Shown in pieces: positions 1-5,105 of a DNA stretch of 5,105 bases. Every line of letters begins with the position of its first letter. The stretch's first letter is position 1. The position numbers and the translations under genes were made by a program. The stretch lies in NCBI GenBank assembly GCA_025453475.1, contig JALOQH010000044.1, positions 1 through 5,105 of the forward strand. Reading direction: 5' to 3'. Source of the DNA: an archaeon. Its GTDB lineage: Archaea; Nanobdellota; Nanobdellia; Pacearchaeales; GW2011-AR1. Under the pieces are notes generated by a model. It did no database searches, was not told the DNA's origin, and saw nothing but the letters and a program-made list of their open reading frames with translations.

Positions 1-26
1 TTATCAATCCCAATCTTCTTTGAACA

Positions 27-34
27 GAGGTTGA
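27..34 (+). promoter_or_regulatory. Possible Shine-Dalgarno site for the SpoIIM-family gene
   Basis: The bases GAGGTTGA resemble the archaeal Shine-Dalgarno consensus GGAGGTGA, and the GAGGT core ends 10 bases before the ATG at 42. This supports the ATG at 42 over the in-frame ATG at 51, which would lie 19 bases away. The site contains a TGA (32-34) in another frame, so it could coincide with the end of an upstream gene. Too little sequence is present to tell. No TATA box is visible in the 41 bases before the gene. Confidence 0.4.
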
Positions 35-41
35 AACTAAA

Positions 42-899
42 ATGCTTGAAATGCTTCTTAATCCAAGGAAAGCTGAGAGGCATCCATGGGAGATGTTCTT
101 TGTGGGGGCATTCTATGCAAGCCTCTCTGTGCTTCTTGTCAACTGGATATTCTCGCAGGATGCCGTTCTCTCAAAATATTCAGGTATTCTCGTAGTCACA
201 TTTACTGTAATGTTCTCATTGCCTTTCATATTCTACGCAATCAGGCTGGAAGAGAGAAAGATTTCCTCTGAAACAGGCATGCTTGCCCTGCTCAGAGAGC
301 ACAAAAAAGCAATTTACATGTTCATGTGGCTCTTTCTCGGCTTTGTTTTGGCATTTACTGTCTGGTATGTGGTTCTCTCATCAAATCAGAGTTTCCGGGC
401 GCAGATAGAAACCTATTGCCTGATAAACCGCCCTTCGACATTTAATGAATGCGTCTCGCAGTATGGGGTAAAAGGCGCTCTGACTCCAACAGCTTTTGTC
501 GCAGCAAAAGACAGATTGCTCATGATATTCTCAAATAATATCTATGTGCTCATCTTCACCCTTGTATTCTCCCTTATATTCGGCGCAGGCGCGATATTTA
601 TTCTTGCATGGAACGCAAGTGTCATAGCTGCTGCAATGGGAATCTTCGCAAAATCTTCTCTCTCAGGGCTTCCTCTGAGCATGGGGCGCTATCTCATACA
701 CGGAATCCCTGAAATAGCCTCTTATTTCATAGTCGCCCTTGCAGGAGGCATCATCTCTTCAGCAGTAATTAAGCATGAAATCGGCACAGAAAAATTCTGG
801 GAAGTCCTGCAGGATTGCCTGAATCTTGTTATAATCGCGATAGTCGTGCTGTTCATCGCAGCATTGATGGAAGTTTACTTAACTCCTGCCCTGTTCTAG
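42..899 (+). CDS. SpoIIM-family (DUF95) archaeal integral membrane protein
   Basis: This 285-residue protein has about six hydrophobic segments, near residues 17-37, 47-68, 95-113, 162-190, 222-243 and 259-281. Family hallmarks are visible: a short cytoplasmic N-terminus ending in HPWEMFF (14-20), the Gly/Ala-rich GAGAIFILAWNASVIAAA stretch (181-198), the HGIPEIASYFIVALAGG segment (220-236) and a C-terminal E-x-YLTP (277-282). These match the family named after Bacillus stage II sporulation protein M. Archaea do not sporulate, and the archaeal members have no established function that I know of, so the name implies homology only. The loop after the third helix (about 114-160) carries a cysteine pair, C126 and C137, and an Asn-Gln-Ser sequon at 115, which would suit an outward-facing loop. 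The start at 42 gives the usual N-terminus and has a possible ribosome binding site. A 53-base gap with its own promoter separates it from aglB, so co-regulation is uncertain. Confidence 0.85.
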   Translation: MLEMLLNPRKAERHPWEMFFVGAFYASLSVLLVNWIFSQDAVLSKYSGILVVTFTVMFSLPFIFYAIRLEERKISSETGMLALLREHKKAIYMFMWLFLGFVLAFTVWYVVLSSNQSFRAQIETYCLINRPSTFNECVSQYGVKGALTPTAFVAAKDRLLMIFSNNIYVLIFTLVFSLIFGAGAIFILAWNASVIAAAMGIFAKSSLSGLPLSMGRYLIHGIPEIASYFIVALAGGIISSAVIKHEIGTEKFWEVLQDCLNLVIIAIVVLFIAALMEVYLTPALF

Positions 900-908
900 A
901 TAGGCTAT

Positions 909-926
909 CAAAAATAAGTTTAAATA
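909..926 (+). promoter_or_regulatory. Archaeal promoter (BRE plus TATA box) for aglB
   Basis: A TTTAAATA box lies at 919-926, preceded by a purine-rich AAAAATAAG stretch (910-918) that fits a BRE element. Archaeal transcription normally begins about 26 bases downstream of the TATA centre, which places the start near 948-950, only a few bases before the ATG at 953. The sequence between the box and the ATG (CTCTTTTAACCC just before it) has no Shine-Dalgarno motif. Both facts point to a leaderless or nearly leaderless aglB mRNA. The promoter would also drive the two closely spaced genes downstream. It is read from sequence only; no transcription start has been mapped here. Confidence 0.7.
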
Positions 927-952
927 GGGTAGCAAATATCCTCTTTTAACCC

Positions 953-3829
953 ATGGATGAAAACAAGATTCTAAAGGAGAGAGAAGAGAAAATTGCGCAT
1001 TTTTTCAAGAAAGACAGGATGTTCTCTGTCTTTATGATAGCTGTCGGAGCATCGATTCTCTTTGCAATTCTCTCAAAATTCAATACTCCCCTTGTTAATC
1101 TAATCAGCTTCAGGAGCTGGATGGTGCTTGCAATCTTTGCCCTTGTCTCATGCGGGCTAATTTATTTTGACCTGAGAAAGTATGCATTTTACCCGATTGT
1201 CGGCTGGATAGCCTGGCTTGCTGTTGAAATCAGAACGCTTAATCTGCCTGGATTGAGGGATGTAACAACTGGCGGCTGGACACTTGGCCCTGACCTTGAC
1301 CCATTCCTGTTTTACCGGTGGATGAAGGAAATTGTAGAGCAGGGCTCTCTGATGCTTCATGACGCAATGAGATATGTCCCTCTCGGATATTCCACGCACG
1401 ACGAACTTCTCTTCCTGCCGTATCTTATGGCATGGTTCCATAAAATCGCAGTAGCTTTCGGCTCTGTTTCTATTGAACAATCAGCAGTGCTCTTCCCGGT
1501 ATTCATGTTTGCTCTGACAGTAATCGCTTTCTTTATTCTGGTGAGAAAAATCTTCCTTAAGTCCCTCGGAAACACGAATGCCAGCATCATCTCGCTTGTC
1601 GCCTCATTTATTTTTGCAATAACCCCTTCATTCATCCCAAGAACAATAGCTGGAATTCCCGAGAAAGAATCAGCTGCATTCTTTTTCATGTTCCTTGCCT
1701 ATTACTTCTTCATCTGCGCGTGGCAGGCAGACAAACATTCAAAGAGAATTGTGCTCGCATTGCTCGCAGGCTTGTCAACAGCAGGCATGGCTCTCATCTG
1801 GGGAGGCTCTCTTTATATTTACCTTGCCTTGGCAATGGCAGTATTCATAGCATTCCTTTTCGGGCAGGTGGATGTAAACAAAGTTTATATCTATGCAATC
1901 TGGCTTCTTTCATCATTCTTCGTTGCGCAGCATTTCACAACAAGATACACAATCATGGGCTTCATCAGTTCTCCTGCCACCATGATTGCAACAGCTGTTC
2001 TTGGGATAATCTTTGTTCACTCTTTGATATATAATACAAGGCTCCACAAATACTTCCAGCACGAGAAACTCTCGAAGATTCCGAAGCCCATTATTTCTCT
2101 GGCTGTTACAATTATTCTTGGGGCAATCTTCGCCACAATAATATTTGGTCCAGGTTTTGTGTTTGACAAGGCAGCCGATATAAAGAGCCATCTCGTTACT
2201 CCTATCTCTGACAGGCTCGGCGTCACAGTAGCTGAAAACAGGCAGCCGTTCTTCAGCGAGTGGGCAGATAGCTTCGGCCCCACAATAAGCGGCTTCCCAA
2301 TCATGTTCTGGCTGTTCTTCGTGGGCTCTGTATATCTTTTCTATTTCATGACCCGCACATTTGAGAAGAGGGAAAGAATAATCATCACACTCTCATATCT
2401 TGTTTTCCTTACCTGCATAATTTTCAGCAGATACTCTTCAAACGGGCTTCTCAACGGGACAAATGCAGTAAGCTTGCTTGTTTATGCTCTCGGATTCATT
2501 GCGCTTCTTGGAACAGTGGGATATTACTATTATCAATATCACAAAAACCAGAAGGATTCTCATCTTAGGGAGATTGAATTTGGATTGATTTTTGTCTTTG
2601 CTTTCTTCTTCCTTTGCATTGTTTCAGCCCGCGGTGCAGTAAGATTAATCATGATGCTGGTTCCCCCAGCTTCTATCATAGTTGCCTACCTCGTTGTTGC
2701 AAGTGCGAATGATGCAAGAAAATTAAAGGACAGCACAGCAAAGATAATCTCATGGATATTGGTGATTCTCATAATCCTGATGACAGCTTACGCCTCGCTC
2801 AATTTCTATGGCTCTGCCAAAGGAACCGCAGCAGGTTATGTTCCTTCAGCATATAATCAGCAATGGCAGGAGGCAATGTCCTGGGTTCGCGACTCTACTC
2901 CGCAGGATGCTGTTTTCGCGCACTGGTGGGATTATGGATATTGGGTGCAGTCCATTGGACAGCGCGCTACGGTTCTTGATGGCGGCAACGCAATTGCGTA
3001 TTGGGATTATCTCATGGGCAGATACGGATTAACAGAGCCGAATGATTCAAAAACCCTTGAATTCTTCTTCACGCACAAAGTCAGTCATCTTCTTATAGAC
3101 TCAACAGATATAGGCAAGTACAATGCCTTCTCAAGCATCGGCTCTGACGAAAACTTTGACAGAGAGAGCTGGATACCCACAATGCTTCGTGATGACACGC
3201 AAACTCTTGAAACAAAGAATACGACAATGTATGTTTATGCAGGAGGAACACCTCTTGATGATGATATCATCTATGAAGCAAATAGCACAAAGATATTCCT
3301 TCCAGGCAGAAAATCAGATGTAGGGCTTGGCGGAGTTGTTGTCGAGAAAGATGTGTCAGGAAAAGTAATATCCAATCCTATCGCAGTCTTTGTGAGCAAG
3401 GGCAAGCAGTACAGAATACCTCTGAGATATCTTTACAGCACATCAACAGGCAAGCTAATTGATTTTGGCTCTGGTCTGGAAGCAGGCGCATTCTTGTTCC
3501 CAAGACTTGACCAGGGCAGTGCAGGATACAGCATCGCAAATGATGGCGCGATGCTCTATCTTTCAAAGCGAACCGTTAAGGGAACACTTGCGAGATACTA
3601 TCTTTACAATTCTGAAAGCCCGTACTTTAAGCTTGCCCACACAGAAGATGATTTCCTGGTTAAGCAGCTTAAGAGTTCTAATGCTACCACATCTGATTTT
3701 GTGTACTATGGCGGTCTCAGGGGGCCGATAAAAATCTGGGAAATAAGCTATCCAAAAGATATAAAAGCAAATTCCGCTTTCCTTGAAAAAGCCTACCCTG
3801 ATGAGAGGCTTCAGATTGCAAGGATGTGA
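953..3829 (+). CDS. aglB: Oligosaccharyltransferase STT3/AglB (dolichyl-phosphooligosaccharide--protein glycosyltransferase)
   Basis: This enzyme transfers a glycan from a dolichyl mono- or diphosphate carrier to Asn in N-x-S/T sequons on the outer membrane face (EC 2.4.99.-). The 958 residues comprise a polytopic membrane domain (to about 614) and an extracytoplasmic C-terminal domain rich in predicted beta strands towards its end. Visible hallmarks: the first acidic motif D114-L-D116-P in loop 1; the second, in AGIPEKES, as E237-K-E239; TVAE (425-428) in the long loop near 401-446, matching the family's TIXE, with E428 the sequon-binding acid; R564 in the segment VRLIMMLVPP, where relatives contact lipid phosphate; the signature WWDYG (658-662); and a DK-type motif D719-IG-K722. 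The start at 953 follows a TATA box at leaderless spacing. Oddities are about 70 extra residues before the first acidic motif, holding two additional predicted helices, and Glu for Asp in the second motif. The next gene follows after four bases. Family assignment is very secure. Confidence 0.97.
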   Translation: MDENKILKEREEKIAHFFKKDRMFSVFMIAVGASILFAILSKFNTPLVNLISFRSWMVLAIFALVSCGLIYFDLRKYAFYPIVGWIAWLAVEIRTLNLPGLRDVTTGGWTLGPDLDPFLFYRWMKEIVEQGSLMLHDAMRYVPLGYSTHDELLFLPYLMAWFHKIAVAFGSVSIEQSAVLFPVFMFALTVIAFFILVRKIFLKSLGNTNASIISLVASFIFAITPSFIPRTIAGIPEKESAAFFFMFLAYYFFICAWQADKHSKRIVLALLAGLSTAGMALIWGGSLYIYLALAMAVFIAFLFGQVDVNKVYIYAIWLLSSFFVAQHFTTRYTIMGFISSPATMIATAVLGIIFVHSLIYNTRLHKYFQHEKLSKIPKPIISLAVTIILGAIFATIIFGPGFVFDKAADIKSHLVTPISDRLGVTVAENRQPFFSEWADSFGPTISGFPIMFWLFFVGSVYLFYFMTRTFEKRERIIITLSYLVFLTCIIFSRYSSNGLLNGTNAVSLLVYALGFIALLGTVGYYYYQYHKNQKDSHLREIEFGLIFVFAFFFLCIVSARGAVRLIMMLVPPASIIVAYLVVASANDARKLKDSTAKIISWILVILIILMTAYASLNFYGSAKGTAAGYVPSAYNQQWQEAMSWVRDSTPQDAVFAHWWDYGYWVQSIGQRATVLDGGNAIAYWDYLMGRYGLTEPNDSKTLEFFFTHKVSHLLIDSTDIGKYNAFSSIGSDENFDRESWIPTMLRDDTQTLETKNTTMYVYAGGTPLDDDIIYEANSTKIFLPGRKSDVGLGGVVVEKDVSGKVISNPIAVFVSKGKQYRIPLRYLYSTSTGKLIDFGSGLEAGAFLFPRLDQGSAGYSIANDGAMLYLSKRTVKGTLARYYLYNSESPYFKLAHTEDDFLVKQLKSSNATTSDFVYYGGLRGPIKIWEISYPKDIKANSAFLEKAYPDERLQIARM

Positions 3830-3831
3830 TT
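3822..3831 (+). promoter_or_regulatory. Shine-Dalgarno-like site overlapping the aglB stop codon
   Basis: GGATGTGATT matches the extended archaeal Shine-Dalgarno consensus GGAGGTGATC at eight of ten positions and lies two bases before the ATG at 3834, with its GGATG core seven bases away. It spans the last aglB codons and the TGA stop. This favours translational coupling of the two genes and supports 3834 as the start over the adjacent in-frame ATG at 3837, though either could be used. Confidence 0.5.
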
Positions 3832-3833
3832 AA

Positions 3834-4847
3834 ATGATGGACATAATGCTGGTTTTGCCGCTTTTGTTTAGCTTTCTTATTGTATTGTTATTCCAGCCCT
3901 ACTGGATTCGCAAGGCTGCGCAGATTGGATTGGTCTGGAAAGACATGAACAAGCCAGGAGATAAGAATGTGGCTGGTTCAGGGGGCATTATTGTTCTCGC
4001 GGCGTTTATCATCTCGCTCTATCTCTTTGTAACATACAGGACATTCATTCTGGACGACCCAAGTCATCTTGTTGAAGTGATTTCATTTGCCTGCGTTGTT
4101 CTTCTTGCCGGGGGAATCGGCTTGATTGACGACCTCTTCGGATGGCAGCATGGCGGTCTATCAAGAAAATCAAGGATATTTCTTGTTATCATTGCAGCAA
4201 TACCGCTTATGGCAATAAATGCAGGACGCCACGAAATTGCCCTGCCTTTTCTGGGGGTTGTTAATCTCGGACTGCTCTACCCTGTATTTTTCATACCGCT
4301 TGGAATAGTTGCTACAACAACAACTTTCAACTTCCTCGCAGGCTTTAATGGTCTGGAAGCAGGGCTCGGTGTTTTAATTCTCTCGGCGCTCTCTGCAGTT
4401 GCATTCTTCACAGGAAATTCGTGGCTGGCAATTGTCGGTTTATGCATGGTTTTTGCTCTTTTTGCATTTCTTGTTTTCAACTTCTTCCCCGCAAAGGTCT
4501 TCCCAGGCGATGTAATGACTTACAGCGTGGGGGCAATGATTGCAATAATGGCAATACTTGGGAATTTTGAGAAAATTGCAGTATTCTTCTTCATTCCATT
4601 TATCCTGGAGGTATTTCTTAAGGGCAGGGGAAGATATGTCAAGTCATCATTCGGAAAGCCATTAAAAGATGGCTCGCTCGAGATGCTTCACGATAAGGTT
4701 TATGGGACAACGCATTTGGGGATTCTAATCCTGAAGAAAATCGGCATCAAACCCACTGAAAAGCGCGTCGTCTACCTAATCTGGGCTTTCCAGCTTTTGA
4801 TAATCGCAGCAGGATTCATAATCTTTAGGCAGGGAATATTCTCATAA
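3834..4847 (+). CDS. Alg7/MraY-type polyprenyl-phosphate sugar-1-phosphate transferase (probable dolichyl-phosphate GlcNAc-1-P transferase)
   Basis: The likely reaction moves a sugar-1-phosphate, probably GlcNAc-1-P from UDP-GlcNAc, onto dolichyl phosphate, giving a dolichyl-diphosphate sugar: the first membrane step of N-glycan assembly. The 337 residues contain about ten hydrophobic segments, as expected for this family. Motifs in order: DMNKPGDKNVAGSGG (37-51), the equivalent of the DxNKP...GG loop; GLIDDLFG with D99-D100 in the DD motif; NFLAGFNGLEAG (166-177), very close to the Alg7/GPT signature; FPGD with the likely catalytic D226; and a basic cytoplasmic loop KGRGRYVKSSFGKP (263-276) followed by YGTTHLG (290-296). 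These resemble eukaryotic Alg7 and archaeal AglH more than bacterial MraY. The exact sugar cannot be read from sequence; other HexNAc or hexose nucleotides are possible. It starts four bases after aglB and ends one base before the flippase gene, so the three are very probably cotranscribed. All key acidic residues are present and no truncation is seen. Confidence 0.92.
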   Translation: MMDIMLVLPLLFSFLIVLLFQPYWIRKAAQIGLVWKDMNKPGDKNVAGSGGIIVLAAFIISLYLFVTYRTFILDDPSHLVEVISFACVVLLAGGIGLIDDLFGWQHGGLSRKSRIFLVIIAAIPLMAINAGRHEIALPFLGVVNLGLLYPVFFIPLGIVATTTTFNFLAGFNGLEAGLGVLILSALSAVAFFTGNSWLAIVGLCMVFALFAFLVFNFFPAKVFPGDVMTYSVGAMIAIMAILGNFEKIAVFFFIPFILEVFLKGRGRYVKSSFGKPLKDGSLEMLHDKVYGTTHLGILILKKIGIKPTEKRVVYLIWAFQLLIIAAGFIIFRQGIFS

Positions 4848-4848
4848 G

Positions 4849-5105
4849 ATGGTAAGACTTAACAGGGCTCTTTTGGGGGGAAGTCTTGTTCTTCTCATAA
4901 CTTTTAATATATTCAACCTTCTCAATTTCATTTTCCAGTTTGCAATGGCGCGCATGCTTTCGCCTGCAGATTACAGCATTCTTGCTGTTCTCTTCTCAAT
5001 AATATATATGACCGGCATTTTCGGAGAGCCAATCCAGACAATTATCGCTAAATTCTCCGCATCTGAGAAGAATACTGGAAAATTAAAGAACCTGCTCTCC
5101 CGCTC
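4849..5105 (+). CDS. Polysaccharide biosynthesis protein, Wzx/MATE-type lipid-linked oligosaccharide flippase (5' part only)
   Basis: This gene opens at ATG 4849, one base after the preceding stop codon, and stays open to the window edge, giving the first 85 residues. The visible part has a hydrophobic segment near 8-32, then FQFAMARMLSPADYSILAVL (29-48). The A-R-x-L-S/G-P-x-D-Y/F pattern followed by a second hydrophobic helix is typical of the polysaccharide transporter/flippase (RfbX/Wzx) family. IFGEPIQTIIAKFSA (57-71) continues that pattern, with the charged start of a cytoplasmic loop after it. Full-length members have about 400-500 residues and 12-14 helices, so most of the gene lies outside. 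The inferred role is moving the dolichol-linked glycan to the outer face for AglB, which fits its neighbours. An O-antigen-like or teichoic-type exporter of the same family is the alternative. No convincing ribosome binding site is seen; AGGGA at 4831-4835 is 13 bases away, so coupling to the upstream stop is likely. Confidence 0.82.
   Translation, partial: MVRLNRALLGGSLVLLITFNIFNLLNFIFQFAMARMLSPADYSILAVLFSIIYMTGIFGEPIQTIIAKFSASEKNTGKLKNLLSR

Noticed and set aside
1..41. Possible tail of an upstream gene (stops at 21-23 or 32-34 depending on frame).
   Set aside because: At most ten codons are visible in each frame, with no recognisable protein pattern, so no gene can be supported.
86..271. 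A 61-codon + strand frame inside the SpoIIM-family gene.
   Set aside because: It is out of frame with a clear family member, is rich in Cys and Ile without domain features, and has no ribosome binding site.
658..679. Short inverted repeat CTCAG/CTGAG in the SpoIIM-family gene.
   Set aside because: A five-base stem inside coding sequence is expected by chance.
904..933. Possible stem GCTATC/GGTAGC flanking the TATA box.
   Set aside because: Six pairs with one wobble and an 18-base loop is weak, and the loop contains the promoter; no terminator-like T-run follows directly.
1157..1689. Overlapping reverse-strand open frames of about 110 codons within aglB.
   Set aside because: They lie wholly inside a strongly supported gene, have no family-like motifs or start signals, and read as compositional shadows.
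1913..2304. Further reverse-strand open frames inside aglB.
   Set aside because: They are antisense to the region encoding the TVAE loop and membrane helices; no protein-like pattern or promoter was seen.
3754..3767. AAAAGATATAAAAG resembling a TATA/BRE promoter near the 3' end of aglB.
   Set aside because: It encodes the lysine-rich PKDIKA segment, would leave a leader of about 45 bases before the next gene, and the four-base gene spacing already explains expression by cotranscription.
1..5105. Search for CRISPR repeats, insertion-sequence ends, tRNA or rRNA genes and an undescribed defence-like system.
   Set aside because: Nearly all of the window is coding for recognisable membrane and glycosylation proteins, and no regularly spaced repeats, transposase motifs or RNA-gene signatures were seen by eye.

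Overview
The window looks like a stretch of archaeal chromosome, most likely from a DPANN-type lineage (Woesearchaeota/Pacearchaeota-like). Four points suggest this. The oligosaccharyltransferase is a single-subunit archaeal STT3/AglB. A TATA box sits at the expected distance from a start codon that lacks a ribosome binding site. The first gene is an archaeal SpoIIM (DUF95) membrane protein. Genes are tightly packed, all on the + strand, with arginine mostly written AGA/AGG. The lineage is inferred from remembered sequence style, not from a search.

Layout: 1-41 is the upstream edge, with a possible ribosome binding site but no assignable gene. 42-899 encodes a six-helix SpoIIM-family protein of unknown function. 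900-952 is the only real intergenic gap and holds a clear archaeal promoter. 953-3829 encodes STT3/AglB, the enzyme that moves a lipid-linked glycan onto asparagine. Four bases later, 3834-4847 encodes an Alg7/MraY-type sugar-1-phosphate transferase that would load the first sugar on the lipid carrier. One base after that, a gene begins at 4849 and runs off the window. Its first 85 residues look like a Wzx/MATE-type polysaccharide flippase.

Read together, the last three genes form a compact N-glycosylation operon: lipid priming at the inner face, flipping across the membrane, and transfer to protein at the outer face. The glycosyltransferases that extend the glycan would lie outside the window. 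The SpoIIM gene is next door but separated by the promoter, so its link to glycosylation is only positional. No RNA genes, mobile elements, CRISPR arrays or sizeable repeats were seen. The most interesting details are in the STT3 protein: an N-terminal extension with two extra predicted membrane helices, and a Glu-x-Glu version of the second acidic metal motif.
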